This document shows, in pieces, positions 54,119 to 63,355 of a stretch of 64,000 bases of DNA (position 1 is its first letter; each line of letters opens with the position of its first letter). The position numbers and the translations under genes were made by a program. Under the pieces are notes generated by a model. That model worked only from the letters and a program-made list of their open reading frames with translations. It ran no database searches and was not told the DNA's origin. The DNA lies in assembly GCF_025244765.1 (NCBI RefSeq), contig NZ_CP104209.1:868001-932000 (forward strand). Direction: 5' to 3'. The stretch comes from Empedobacter stercoris. Its GTDB lineage: Bacteria > Bacteroidota > Bacteroidia > Flavobacteriales > Weeksellaceae.

Positions 54119-54212
54119 TATATTTTGTATTTTATTTTAATTTTTAACTTTTCGAAAATAAGACTTTTCTTACAATTTAGACTCTTTTAGTAAAACTATT
54201 GATTAAGATAAT

Positions 54213-55235
54213 TTATGTTGAATAAATTAATAACTCACCTATTGTTTTGGATTTCAATTCTGTCTCATGCCATTCCTTTTCAGGTACAGAATCTGGCATA
54301 ATTCCACCTCCGACATACAAATTCACTTTATTCGAATAGATTTTTGCACAACGAAGATTCACAAAATATTCAGATGCTATTTTATTTTGATACCCCATAA
54401 AACCTGCATAAAAAGAGCGATCATATCCTTCATTTTTTAAGATAAAATCTTTCGATAAATCTTTTGGCATTCCACCAACAGCAGGCGTTGGATGCAAGGC
54501 TTTCAATAAATCGTAAAGCTTTGTTTTATCGTTTAATTGAGCTGAAATATACGATTTCAAATGTTCAAAAAAACCAGCATTTACCGAAAACGGACCATCC
54601 ACATCAATATAAGCAGTATAAGGTTTTAAAGTTGAAGCAATATAATCGGTAACAACTTGTTGTTCATGGTATTCTTTTTCCGTCCAATCATCTTCTTTCG
54701 CCTTTGTACCTGCCAAAGAAACTGTTTCGATGAATTGATTATTTTCTTTCAATAAGAGCTCTGGAGACGCACCAATCCAACATCCTTCTTTAACATCATA
54801 ACGCAAATATAGATAGGCATTTGGATAATGTTGGTGTAAGTTTTTGAATGTTTCGGCTAAATTAACTGCTGTTTTTGCAAGTGAATTGATTCGACTAATT
54901 ACAATTTTTTTTGTTGCCGACTCACTGTGTAACTCTTGAACAGTTTTTTGAATTAAATTAATGTAATTTTCGTACGAAATCGCTTCATTTTGATCAGATT
55001 CTGGTAAAGAAAGTTCAAAATTTGGTAATTGATCAATTGGTATTACTTGAACCTCATCATCATTAAATTCAATTAATTTTGAATTATCGAAGCTATTGCA
55101 AATAAATTGATTATCTGTTACAATAGCTTTATTCTCCCATAACTCGACTTGTGTCGTATTTGGTTTTCTGAAAAGTATAAACGGTTTTTGATTCTGAATT
55201 AATCTTTCAAGTTTCTCTTGAAATTTTTTAAACAT
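54213..55235 (-). CDS. menF: Isochorismate synthase
   Basis: This 340-residue chorismate-utilising enzyme makes isochorismate, the first committed step to menaquinone. It shows GCWIGASPELLLKE, VSLAGTKAKEDDWTEKE, LHPTPAVGGMPKD and CAKIYSNKVNLYVGGGIMPDS, which together mark the ADC/isochorismate synthase fold. An alternative would be an anthranilate or salicylate synthase, but the HPTPAVGG motif and menB nearby favour MenF. Its start overlaps the thioesterase gene by 8 bases. Confidence 0.88.
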   Translation of the reverse strand: MFKKFQEKLERLIQNQKPFILFRKPNTTQVELWENKAIVTDNQFICNSFDNSKLIEFNDDEVQVIPIDQLPNFELSLPESDQNEAISYENYINLIQKTVQELHSESATKKIVISRINSLAKTAVNLAETFKNLHQHYPNAYLYLRYDVKEGCWIGASPELLLKENNQFIETVSLAGTKAKEDDWTEKEYHEQQVVTDYIASTLKPYTAYIDVDGPFSVNAGFFEHLKSYISAQLNDKTKLYDLLKALHPTPAVGGMPKDLSKDFILKNEGYDRSFYAGFMGYQNKIASEYFVNLRCAKIYSNKVNLYVGGGIMPDSVPEKEWHETELKSKTIGELLIYST

Positions 55236-55653
55236 GTTTTTTTGAAATAATGGCGTTAGTTAAATGAGTATAACAAATTAATTTATCGTTTTCATCTTTG
55301 ATTTCAATCTTAATCAAATGCGATGTACGACCTCTTTTTACGACTGTTGCATGTCCAAAAATTGTCCCCTCTTTCTTTGGTCGAAGATGATTTGCATCAA
55401 CATGTTGCCCTACAGCAACGTAATCATCAGATGCTAAAATTATATTGGATAAGGTACTTCCTAAAGTTTCAGCTAAAACAATTGATGCGCCACCATGCAA
55501 TAATCCAAAAGGTTGATGAACTTTCGGTGTAACAGGCATTTTTCCAGCTAAAAAATCTTCTCCAACTGCTGTAAATTCAATATCTAATGTTTCAAGTAAT
55601 GTGTTTTTTGACATAGCTTGAAATTTTCTTAAACTATCTTGTTCATTCATCAT
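55228..55653 (-). CDS. Hotdog-fold thioesterase, probable DHNA-CoA hydrolase (MenI-like)
   Basis: This 141-residue single hotdog domain has the PaaI/YdiI pattern HGGASIVLAETLGS, with Glu and His in the catalytic places, and HLRPKKEGTIFGHATVVKRGR. It overlaps menF by 8 bases and follows an acyltransferase by zero bases. In that setting hydrolysis of 1,4-dihydroxy-2-naphthoyl-CoA is a good inference, but sequence alone cannot exclude another aryl-CoA. Confidence 0.82.
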   Translation of the reverse strand: MMNEQDSLRKFQAMSKNTLLETLDIEFTAVGEDFLAGKMPVTPKVHQPFGLLHGGASIVLAETLGSTLSNIILASDDYVAVGQHVDANHLRPKKEGTIFGHATVVKRGRTSHLIKIEIKDENDKLICYTHLTNAIISKKHV

Positions 55654-56214
55654 CTAATGTATTTTTGGATTATAAAGTTCGGGATGTTTTGCTGTTACAT
55701 CTTTGTAAAAATCTTGAATTTCATCCATCACATCATTCAAAGATTTATTTTCTGTTTCTACAATTTTTGAAATTCCAGCTCGCTTTTTCTTAAAGTCACA
55801 ATATGCTAAAACAATCGGAACATCAGCTTTCTGCGCAATATAAAAGAAACCATTTTTCCACTTTTCTGCACGTGAACGCGTTCCTTCTGGCGTATTGATT
55901 AAGTATAATTTATCTGCTTTTTTTAAAATATCTGATGCAAAATCAACCATATTATGTCGTTGTGAACGATCGATTCCGATTCCTCCCATTTGTTTGATAA
56001 AATAACCATACCAAGGCTTTGTCCAAGCATCTTTGATAAACATTTTCATTGGAATTCCCATTTGCCAAAAAGCTAAAATCGTATAGTAAAAATCCCAATT
56101 AGAAGTATGTGGCGCACAAACCAAAACGCATTTATCTACCTTTGATAAATCCAGATGATTGTCTAATTTCCAACCTCCTAACGAATACAATAATTTACCT
56201 AAAATTTTTTTCAT
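55654..56214 (-). CDS. 1-acyl-sn-glycerol-3-phosphate acyltransferase-like
   Basis: This 186-residue protein shows the acyltransferase HX4D motif APHTSNWDFYY (His36, Asp41) and the glycerophosphate-binding PEGTRSRAEKW. Short forms like this are common in Bacteroidota and probably acylate a lipid or headgroup; the donor is unknown. It is first in the operon acyltransferase-thioesterase-menF, with the thioesterase start directly after its stop. Confidence 0.85.
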   Translation of the reverse strand: MKKILGKLLYSLGGWKLDNHLDLSKVDKCVLVCAPHTSNWDFYYTILAFWQMGIPMKMFIKDAWTKPWYGYFIKQMGGIGIDRSQRHNMVDFASDILKKADKLYLINTPEGTRSRAEKWKNGFFYIAQKADVPIVLAYCDFKKKRAGISKIVETENKSLNDVMDEIQDFYKDVTAKHPELYNPKIH

Positions 56215-56237
56215 AAATATGGTACATTAAACCTATA

Positions 56238-56245
56238 CAAACATA
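56238..56245 (-). promoter_or_regulatory. -7 box of the acyltransferase-menF operon
   Basis: TATGTTTG on the minus strand matches TAnnTTTG and lies 23 bases before the ATG at 56214. Confidence 0.6.
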
Positions 56246-56283
56246 CAAAACTCAAAACGGATATTTGTAAATGTGACGAAAAT

Positions 56284-56318
56284 AAAAAGAGACATTTCGT
56301 TTGAAATGTCTCTTTTTT
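56284..56318 (-). terminator. Terminator of the PadR-PspC operon
   Basis: AAAAAGAGACATTTC and GAAATGTCTCTTTTT form a strong stem over a 4-base loop. It is usable in both directions. Confidence 0.85.
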
Positions 56319-56361
56319 GTATAGTATAAATTAAAATTCTTCTTTGGTCTATGCAAAGAAA

Positions 56362-58152
56362 TCAACGATTATTTGAATGATTTCTGTAATTAATGTTAAT
56401 AGAATCTGTATCATCTTTGTAGTTTATTTCTTGGTTTGATTTTTCTTTTTTGTTTTCGGTTCTTGGTAAATTTAATCCTACAGATCCTTCATTACTTTCA
56501 ACACGAATACCATTTTTATCGATTCTAACTTTTGCCGAATCGTTTCCGTCATTTACATGTATGTTTACATCTCCTTCGAAGTTATCATCTTCAGAATCTG
56601 TATCCTTTTGACAATTCAAACATACGATTTTTTTTCCATTAAATGCAAAATAATTATTATTTACATCGTTAAAATAATCGGTATCGTATTGTCCAGATCT
56701 GATATTTACCGAATTTGATTTTCTGACAAATAATACTTTATTTTTCGGTACATAAATTTTAATATCAACTGTTTGTTCTCTGAATTTACCGTTTTTTGGA
56801 ATTTTAACAAATTTATCTAAATTCAATTTGTTTCCTTCTAATTGATAATTGTATTTAATTGATTCTAAATTACGTTTTGCTTCCTCTTTACTTCCTCCTT
56901 TCGATGAATAGCGAATTTCTAAATGTACATTATTGTCACTGCTCTCTTCGATGTCAAAAGTTTTGTAAATTGGAATAACTAAATTACCTTCTTCATCAAT
57001 TAATTGCTCTAAATCATTGAAACCACTGTATCTATAATTCCCTTCTTCTCTATTCGTAAATTCTATTTGAAGCGTGTCTGAAGGAATATTTAGTACTTTA
57101 TCTTCAGTCATTTCAACAGAATTTCTGAATTTACTTGCGGTACTTACCGAAATTCCGATGATAGCAAATAAGGCAACGAACCAAAGAGCGATTGATCCAA
57201 AAATAACGGCTTTGCTCACTGTTACACGATTCCAAAAACATTTTACGCCTAAAATTGTCAATAAAACACCTGGAATTACCATTAAGATTCCACCAAAAAT
57301 CTTTGCAGCCATGCTCATCCATTCTTCCTCAACTATGTAGCCAAATAATTCTGTAGGCATTTCTGTCCACGTTGTGAAAAAGAAGAAGAATCCAGCAACA
57401 ATAAGTCCAATTCCCGAGCTCAGTATAATAAATCCAATAAACCAAAGTAATAGTCGACCAAAAACACCAAAGACTCCACCTAATTTATTACTTAATTCTT
57501 TACCTCCGCTAACAACCGTTTCACTGGCTTGTTCTACGTTTTTTTTTAAGGTATCTATGTTTGCTGGTTGTCCATACATTTGCAATTTTTCTGATGTAGT
57601 TTTTGCTTTTGGAACAAAAATTAATAAGATAAAATAACAAAAAACAACCAACCAAAACGAAACACCAAGAGTTGCAACTCCTAACACAAGTAAAACCAAC
57701 CAAATTGCTCGTACAAACCAAGGATCTACGCCCATATAATGTGCCAAACCAGCAGATAATCCTGTTACAATTGTATCATCTGGGTCACGGTACAAACGTT
57801 TTGCTCCTGTTTGTTGTCCTCCATACGATTGGTTATTTGATGATGAAGTGTAAGAAGAATTTGTTGATGACGTCGTTTCACCCTCTTCATCCTCTACTTT
57901 ATATTGATCTGGATGCCCCATCGTTGCAATCACAAAATTAATATCATCCTCGTTCACGACTTCTCTAAATTTTAATCGTTCGCGAAACAATTCAGCAATA
58001 CGGATTTCTACATCTTCAATAATATCTTCAATACCTTCTGTTCCTCTCAACGAAGTTTTTACATCCTGTAAATAGGTTTTTAATTTATTATAGGCGATTT
58101 CGTCTAACACGAAAGAAAATCCTCCTATACTTATTGATACTGTCTTATCCAT
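56362..58152 (-). CDS. PspC-domain membrane protein with DUF4097-like tail
   Basis: This 596-residue protein has a soluble N-terminal domain (1-90), a Ser/Gln-rich linker, a PspC domain at about 115-180 (KRLYRDPDDTIVTGLSAGLAHYMGVDPWFVRAIW) and several membrane helices. The tail, from about residue 340, is beta-helix-like and exported (IEVRYS-type strands and a CLNCQKD stretch). PspC proteins sense envelope stress. It overlaps the PadR gene by 8 bases and is probably under its control. Confidence 0.85.
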   Translation of the reverse strand: MDKTVSISIGGFSFVLDEIAYNKLKTYLQDVKTSLRGTEGIEDIIEDVEIRIAELFRERLKFREVVNEDDINFVIATMGHPDQYKVEDEEGETTSSTNSSYTSSSNNQSYGGQQTGAKRLYRDPDDTIVTGLSAGLAHYMGVDPWFVRAIWLVLLVLGVATLGVSFWLVVFCYFILLIFVPKAKTTSEKLQMYGQPANIDTLKKNVEQASETVVSGGKELSNKLGGVFGVFGRLLLWFIGFIILSSGIGLIVAGFFFFFTTWTEMPTELFGYIVEEEWMSMAAKIFGGILMVIPGVLLTILGVKCFWNRVTVSKAVIFGSIALWFVALFAIIGISVSTASKFRNSVEMTEDKVLNIPSDTLQIEFTNREEGNYRYSGFNDLEQLIDEEGNLVIPIYKTFDIEESSDNNVHLEIRYSSKGGSKEEAKRNLESIKYNYQLEGNKLNLDKFVKIPKNGKFREQTVDIKIYVPKNKVLFVRKSNSVNIRSGQYDTDYFNDVNNNYFAFNGKKIVCLNCQKDTDSEDDNFEGDVNIHVNDGNDSAKVRIDKNGIRVESNEGSVGLNLPRTENKKEKSNQEINYKDDTDSININYRNHSNNR

Positions 58153-58486
58153 TTTTGTGCGTTTCTGTGGTTACTTTATTCACGGCTTCGATTAACTGAT
58201 CCCAAGTAGCAGCTAATTCTTTTAAAAATTCTTCACCTAACTCTGTAAGTGCATAATATTTGCGAGGTGGTCCTGAGGTTGATTCTTCCCAACGATATTG
58301 TAAAAGGTCATCATTTTTTAATCTTGTTAAAAGCGGATATAATGTTCCTTCAACAACAATCATCTCTGCTTTTTTCAATTCGTCTATGATATCAGATGCA
58401 TAAGCATCACCTTTTTTAATAATGCTGAGAATACAATATTCCAGTACACCTTTTCGCATCTGAACTTTTGTTTTCTCTATATTCAT
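58145..58486 (-). CDS. PadR-family transcriptional regulator
   Basis: This 113-residue winged-helix protein shows the PadR pattern RKGVLEYCILSIIKKGDAYASDIIDEL, then VVEGTLYPLLTRLKNDDLL and SGPPRKYYALTELGEE. PadR regulators repress stress or efflux genes. The frame extends ten codons upstream, but a -7 box at 58514-58521 makes ATG 58486 the better start. It heads the operon with the PspC gene. Confidence 0.9.
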   Translation of the reverse strand: MNIEKTKVQMRKGVLEYCILSIIKKGDAYASDIIDELKKAEMIVVEGTLYPLLTRLKNDDLLQYRWEESTSGPPRKYYALTELGEEFLKELAATWDQLIEAVNKVTTETHKNG

Positions 58487-58513
58487 AAGAACGGCTTGTT
58501 TTATTTTGTTATA

Positions 58514-58521
58514 CAAATATA
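58514..58521 (-). promoter_or_regulatory. -7 box of the PadR-PspC operon
   Basis: TATATTTG on the minus strand matches TAnnTTTG and lies 27 bases before the ATG at 58486. Confidence 0.6.
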
Positions 58522-58529
58522 TATAAAAG

Positions 58530-58575
58530 TTTTAGTATTATGCAAAACAAAGTACTGAATTATTTTTAGTATTAT
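58530..58575. promoter_or_regulatory. Two direct 12-mers upstream of padR, possible operator
   Basis: TTTTAGTATTAT occurs at 58530-58541 and 58564-58575, 34 bases apart start to start, just upstream of the padR -7 box. AGTA/TACT inverted pairs lie between. This is a candidate autoregulatory site. Confidence 0.45.
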
Positions 58576-58764
58576 ATATAAAAACTACAACAATCGGTCT
58601 ATTTATCAAGGATTGATATAAAAATATTTTTTTTAAGTTTTTTTACATTCTTTTCTAATTAATTTTTTTAGAATAAAAATTTAAATGTTTTTATTCTATT
58701 CAATAAAAACCTCTATCACTTTATTTGCAATTAAAAATCACATTTCAACTTGCTTAACTTTCCT

Positions 58765-58772
58765 TATCTTTG
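58765..58772 (+). promoter_or_regulatory. -7 box of the S1/P1 nuclease gene
   Basis: TATCTTTG matches TAnnTTTG and lies 20 bases before ATG 58793. It excludes the longer frame that starts at 58685. Confidence 0.6.
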
Positions 58773-58792
58773 CAAAAATTCGAGCTCACACA

Positions 58793-59584
58793 ATGAAAAA
58801 AATAATAGGAAGCATAATGCTTTTAGGTGCTTTTTTAGCTTCAGAAAGTGCTTTAGCTTGGGGATTAACAGGTCACCGAGTAGTTTCTCAAATCGCAGAA
58901 CAACATATTAGCAAGAAAACTCGTAAAGAAATTACTAAAATCATTGGCCCTCAAAAGTTAGCGTATTGGGCGAACTGGCCAGATTTTATTAAATCTGATA
59001 CTACTTGGAAACATGCAGATTCTTATCACTATGTCAACATTCCTGGAAATTTAAATCGTCAACAATTTGATGTTGCTTTAGAGCAAACGTCGGATGAAAA
59101 TATGTACAAAAAAGGGTTGTTTTTAATCAACGAATTAAAAAACAATCAAAATCTTACGATTGAGGAAAAACAACATAATTTATACTTTTTAATTCACATT
59201 CTTGGGGATGCGCATCAACCACTTCATGTGGGGCGTCCAGATGATTTGGGAGGAAATCGAATCAAAGTAGAATGGTTCCGTGATAAAGTAAATATCCACA
59301 CGGTTTGGGATTCTAAATTAGTTGATTACGAAAACTATTCGTACACAGAATATTCAAATTTGTTAGATATTGCTTCAAAAGAGCGTCAAATTCAAATGAA
59401 AGAAGGCACTTATGCAGACTGGATTTATGGTTCTTACATTCTTGCAAACAATATTTACGCAGGTGTAAAAATGGACGATAAATTAGGATACCGTTACCAT
59501 TTTGATAACAAATTTATCATAGAAGATCAATTATTAAAAGGAGGAATTCGTTTAGCAAAAGTTTTGGATGATATATTTAAATAA
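58793..59584 (+). CDS. S1/P1-type secreted nuclease
   Basis: This 263-residue zinc nuclease is exported (signal peptide 1-22, ending ALA), so the mature protein starts with Trp23, whose free amino group is a zinc ligand in the family. Other ligands are in WGLTGHRV, WANWPDFIKSD, DSYHYVN, HILGDAHQPLHVG and NIHTVWDSKL. It degrades single-stranded nucleic acid or removes 3' phosphates. Monocistronic. Confidence 0.93.
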   Translation: MKKIIGSIMLLGAFLASESALAWGLTGHRVVSQIAEQHISKKTRKEITKIIGPQKLAYWANWPDFIKSDTTWKHADSYHYVNIPGNLNRQQFDVALEQTSDENMYKKGLFLINELKNNQNLTIEEKQHNLYFLIHILGDAHQPLHVGRPDDLGGNRIKVEWFRDKVNIHTVWDSKLVDYENYSYTEYSNLLDIASKERQIQMKEGTYADWIYGSYILANNIYAGVKMDDKLGYRYHFDNKFIIEDQLLKGGIRLAKVLDDIFK

Positions 59585-59616
59585 AATAGATTTTTAAATT
59601 ATTCTAAAATAAATTC

Positions 59617-59649
59617 AAATCCTGAAAAGTCAATTTTTCAGGATTTTTT
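59617..59649 (+). terminator. Terminator of the nuclease gene
   Basis: AAATCCTGAAAA and TTTTCAGGATTT pair and are followed by Ts. Confidence 0.85.
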
Positions 59650-59753
59650 ATGCACTAAATCTAATTTTCAGACTTTTTGACAGTGATATTTTTCAAAAAC
59701 AAGTCATTTTGTCTTATTAAATCATTTTGCATATAATTTGAAAAGTATTTAGC

Positions 59754-60215
59754 ATGAATAATGAAATCAAAAATTTAAACATACAAAACATGAATACAGT
59801 TAGAAAAAACAGAACAAATTATTTCCCTTTTGGATTTGATAATGCGATGCTTCCAAAATTTGAAACATACGTAAATTCGAACAATCAATTTCCGGCAGTC
59901 AACATCAAAGAAAACGAAGATAGTTTTGAGATTTTATTAGCTGCGCCAGGTCTTACAAAAGAAGATTTTGCAATTGAGGTAGATGAAAATGTTTTGACTA
60001 TTTCTTCAGAAATCAATCAAACAAAAGAAGTAAAGGAAGAAAAATTTTCGAGAAGAGAATTTAATTTCACCAACTTTAAAAGAGCATTTACTTTACCAGA
60101 AACGGTTAATGAAGATAAAATTGAAGCTTCTTATGTGAACGGAATTTTAAAATTAGTTTTACCTAAAAAAGAAGAAGCATTGCCAAAAGAAAAACGTAGT
60201 ATACAAATTTCATAG
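59754..60215 (+). CDS. Small heat-shock protein, Hsp20/alpha-crystallin family
   Basis: This 153-residue chaperone has the alpha-crystallin domain at about 48-145, with FPAVNIKENEDSFEILLAAPGL at its start (in parts) and the conserved GILKLVLPKKEE near the end. It prevents aggregation of denatured proteins. An alternative start is the ATG at 59790 (MNTVRKN), which would give 141 residues; upstream evidence does not decide between the two. Confidence 0.9.
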   Translation: MNNEIKNLNIQNMNTVRKNRTNYFPFGFDNAMLPKFETYVNSNNQFPAVNIKENEDSFEILLAAPGLTKEDFAIEVDENVLTISSEINQTKEVKEEKFSRREFNFTNFKRAFTLPETVNEDKIEASYVNGILKLVLPKKEEALPKEKRSIQIS

Positions 60216-60246
60216 TATAAATTTAATTTTAGTTAGTTAATTCATC

Positions 60247-60280
60247 AATCCTCAATTTTTCGAAGTTGGGGATTTTTTTT
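60247..60280 (+). terminator. Terminator of the Hsp20 gene
   Basis: AATCCTCAA and TTGGGGATT pair with one G-U, followed by a run of eight T. Confidence 0.75.
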
Positions 60281-60427
60281 CGGAATGATAAATTAATAAA
60301 AAACAATATTATATTTTCAAAAAAACATAAATAAAGTAAAGACATCTTCTGAAGTCTTTTTTTATTTAACAAAATATTATATTTTAGACCTAATTTGTAA
60401 AATTTATCACACGAAATCAGATTAATT

Positions 60428-61990
60428 ATGAAATTGATTAACACATTAACTTACTCTGCATTAGTTTTATCTTCTGTTGCAGTACATGCACAAGCGCAAG
60501 AAAAATTGGATCCAACAGTACAAAGCTTTGTAACAGAAATCCAAAATAATTCGCAATTGAAAAAAATTTCGCATGAATTATTAGACGGAATTGGACCTCG
60601 ATTAGTTGGAACACCACAAATGGATCAAGCCGGAGATTGGGCAATTAAAACCTTAAAATCATGGGGAGTTGAAGCTCGTCGCGAAGATTACGGAACATGG
60701 AAAGCTTGGGAACGTGGTTTAACTCACGTTGATATGACTTATCCGAGAGCAAAATCAATCGAAGCAACTCAATTAGCATGGTCACCAGCAACTAAAAAAG
60801 CTGTAACTGCTGAAGTTATTGCGATGCCAGTTTTCAAAACGAAAGCGGAATTTGACGCTTGGTTACCAAGTGTAAAAGGTAAAATTGTTTTAATGTCTCA
60901 AAACCAATCGTATGGACGTTCTGACTATCAATACAAAGAATTTGGGTCTGAAGCATTATACAAAAAAGTAACTGAAAATAGAAAAGCTGAAGCTGAAGCT
61001 TGGAGTAATTCTATTAAAGTAACAGGTTTTAACAACAATACACTTCCAGAAGTTCTGGAGAAAAATGGAGCTGCTGCAGTTGCCATTTCATATTGGACTG
61101 GAATTATGGGTGCAAACAGAATTTTTGGTGCAAAAACGAAAACGATTCCAATGTTAGATATTTCGAATGAAGATTATGGAATGCTATATCGTTTAGCTGA
61201 AAATGGAACTGCTCCAAAATTAACTGTTAATGCGCAATCTAAACATAATGGAGTTGCAAAAACATTTAATATTGTAGGAGAAATAAAAGGTAAAGAAAAA
61301 CCAAACGAATATATTATTTTATCGGCTCACTTTGATTCTTGGGATGGTGCACAAGGTGCGACTGATAATGGAACAGGAACAATCGCGATGATGGAAGCTA
61401 TTCGTACAATTAAAAAATTATATCCAAATAACAAACGTACCATTTTAGTTTGTTTATGGGGAAGTGAAGAACAAGGATTGAACGGTTCTCGTGCTTTCGT
61501 AGAAGATCATCCAGAAATTGTAAAAAATACACAAGCTGTGTTCAACTTAGATAATGGGACTGGGCGAGTAGTTAACATCAATGGTTCAGGTTTCGAAAAA
61601 TCTTACGAATATATGACGCGTTGGTTAGCTGCGACACCTTCTTTTGTTCGTAATGAAATTAAAACAGATTTTCCTGGTTCTCCAAGTGGAGGTGGATCAG
61701 ATCATGCTTCATTTGTTGCTGCAGGCGTACCAGGATTTATGTTAAGTTCTCTTAATTGGGGTTATGGTACATATACTTGGCACACAAACAAGGATACTTA
61801 TGACAAAATTGTTTTCGAAGAAATTCAGAATAATGCAATATTAGCTGCTACATTAACAATGATGGCGGACAAGGAAAATGAATTAGTTAATCGTGATCGT
61901 CGTGTTTTACCTGTTGGTAGAGATGGAAAGCAACAAGAATGGCCAGAGGTTAAAAGCCCTGCAAGAAATTCTGATGCTTATATGAAATAA
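60428..61990 (+). CDS. Secreted M28-family zinc aminopeptidase
   Basis: This 520-residue protein has a signal peptide ending VHAQA and an M28 catalytic domain that carries an inserted PA-like region (about 120-260). Zinc ligands are His301 in SAHFDSWDGAQG, bridging Asp313 in GATDNGTGT, catalytic Glu in WGSEEQGLNGS, Asp in FNLDNGTG and His in SDHASFV. It probably takes single residues from peptides in the periplasm. Monocistronic with a terminator. Confidence 0.92.
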   Translation: MKLINTLTYSALVLSSVAVHAQAQEKLDPTVQSFVTEIQNNSQLKKISHELLDGIGPRLVGTPQMDQAGDWAIKTLKSWGVEARREDYGTWKAWERGLTHVDMTYPRAKSIEATQLAWSPATKKAVTAEVIAMPVFKTKAEFDAWLPSVKGKIVLMSQNQSYGRSDYQYKEFGSEALYKKVTENRKAEAEAWSNSIKVTGFNNNTLPEVLEKNGAAAVAISYWTGIMGANRIFGAKTKTIPMLDISNEDYGMLYRLAENGTAPKLTVNAQSKHNGVAKTFNIVGEIKGKEKPNEYIILSAHFDSWDGAQGATDNGTGTIAMMEAIRTIKKLYPNNKRTILVCLWGSEEQGLNGSRAFVEDHPEIVKNTQAVFNLDNGTGRVVNINGSGFEKSYEYMTRWLAATPSFVRNEIKTDFPGSPSGGGSDHASFVAAGVPGFMLSSLNWGYGTYTWHTNKDTYDKIVFEEIQNNAILAATLTMMADKENELVNRDRRVLPVGRDGKQQEWPEVKSPARNSDAYMK

Positions 61991-62008
61991 GATTTTCTTA
62001 AACATATT

Positions 62009-62038
62009 AAATCCACTCCAATGAGTGGATTTTTTTTT
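62009..62038. terminator. Bidirectional terminator
   Basis: AAATCCACTC and GAGTGGATTT form a perfect 10-bp stem over a 4-base loop between convergent genes. Confidence 0.85.
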
Positions 62039-62041
62039 GAA

Positions 62042-63355
62042 TTAACTATTTTCTCTATAATCAATAAATGTGATTGGCTTTCGACTTTCTGGTTTAAAAA
62101 TGACTGTTTGCAAAGTTTCAAAATTTTCAAATTTAATCGAGGGAGTTACACGCATTTTTGCTCTAAAACGATCTTTTATTTTGGCTAAAAAATCATCCGT
62201 TTCATCTATCGAAACTAATCGAATCAAAATTTCATCTGTTCCTAACTCATTCGAATAAATTTCTATTAAATGTAGTTTTATTTCATCAAAATGCGACAAT
62301 ACATCCTGTAAAGCAGGTGGATACAACGTTGTTCCCTTGTACTTTATCATGTGTTGTTTTCTTCCTTCAACTGGACCTAATCGATAGGTATGGCTTCCGC
62401 ATTTACATTTTTCGGAATGTTTTCGTACTAAATCTCCCGTTTTGAAACGCAACAAAGGCATTCCTTCAACACCCAAAGTAGTAATCGTTAATTCACCTAA
62501 TTCACCATTTTCAACTTCATTATTTTCTTCATCTAAAATCTCTGTAATAATCAAATCTGGTTGATGATGACCTCCTACTCCTATTTCACATTCCGTAAAA
62601 GCGGTACTCATTTCTGTCGAAGCATACGTTGAAAAGAGCTGAATATTCCATTTCGAAGTAATTTTTTGCGCTAACAAAGACGGTTTCAAATCCCTATCTC
62701 GCAAAGCTTCGCCTATACACAAAACTGCTTTTACAGAAGATGTATTGAAATCGATGTTATTTTTTTCAGCATAATCAATCATTTTCAACAAAAAAGAAGG
62801 AACTGCCACCAAAAATTTCGGTTGATATTTTAGAATAGAATCCCATTGCAATTGAGGAACCCCCGCTCCTACACGAACAACACCTGCTCCTAACTTTCGC
62901 AAACCAAGAAAATAAGCCAATCCAGCCATAAAACGACGATCAATTGTCGTCATCATTTGTACAACATCACCTTTTTGAACGCCAATTCGTTGAAAGGAAT
63001 TCAATTCATTATCAGCCAATCGTTCCAAATCTTGGTTCGTTAATCCAAACGTTACAGGATCGCCTAAAGTTCCGGAAGTCGTCGAATAATCTATAATTTC
63101 AGGTAACGGAACACACAAAAAGTCAAAATTTCGTTGTTGTAAATCATTTTTGGTTGTTACGGGAATCAATTTTAGATCTTCCGTTGATTTGATTCTTTTC
63201 CAATCAATCTTATTTTGTTCAAATAAATCTTGATAAAACTTAGAATGCTTTGCTAAATAGGCAATTTGATCTTGTAATTTTTGATTTTGAAACGCTTTTA
63301 TTTCTTCTACCGAAAGCTTTTCTATTGATTTTTGTTGGCTATTTTGCGTGTGCAT
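62042..63355 (-). CDS. PaaK-like adenylate-forming ligase (phenylacetate-CoA ligase family)
   Basis: This 437-residue AMP-forming enzyme activates an aryl or acyl acid as its adenylate and CoA thioester. The phosphate loop is DYSTTSGTLGDPVTFG near residue 90. The A4/A5 region is YASTEMSTAFTE, the A7 motif LRFKTGDLVRK, and a Cys-rich EKCKCGSHT lies before GRKQHMIKYKG. The start overlaps the end of the neighbouring C45-family gene by 34 bases, so the two are translated together. Substrate is not shown. Confidence 0.85.
   Translation of the reverse strand: MHTQNSQQKSIEKLSVEEIKAFQNQKLQDQIAYLAKHSKFYQDLFEQNKIDWKRIKSTEDLKLIPVTTKNDLQQRNFDFLCVPLPEIIDYSTTSGTLGDPVTFGLTNQDLERLADNELNSFQRIGVQKGDVVQMMTTIDRRFMAGLAYFLGLRKLGAGVVRVGAGVPQLQWDSILKYQPKFLVAVPSFLLKMIDYAEKNNIDFNTSSVKAVLCIGEALRDRDLKPSLLAQKITSKWNIQLFSTYASTEMSTAFTECEIGVGGHHQPDLIITEILDEENNEVENGELGELTITTLGVEGMPLLRFKTGDLVRKHSEKCKCGSHTYRLGPVEGRKQHMIKYKGTTLYPPALQDVLSHFDEIKLHLIEIYSNELGTDEILIRLVSIDETDDFLAKIKDRFRAKMRVTPSIKFENFETLQTVIFKPESRKPITFIDYRENS

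Noticed and set aside
58685-58792. Longer N terminus of the S1/P1 nuclease
   Set aside because: A -7 box at 58765-58772 and the signal peptide at 58793 show the extension is not translated.
60333-60370. Hairpin before the M28 gene as a riboswitch
   Set aside because: It is a short stem with a T run, more like a second terminator after the Hsp20 gene. No aptamer-like structure was seen.
60229-60444. Minus-strand open frame of 71 codons
   Set aside because: It covers the Hsp20 terminator and the promoter area of the M28 gene, and its composition reflects T runs.
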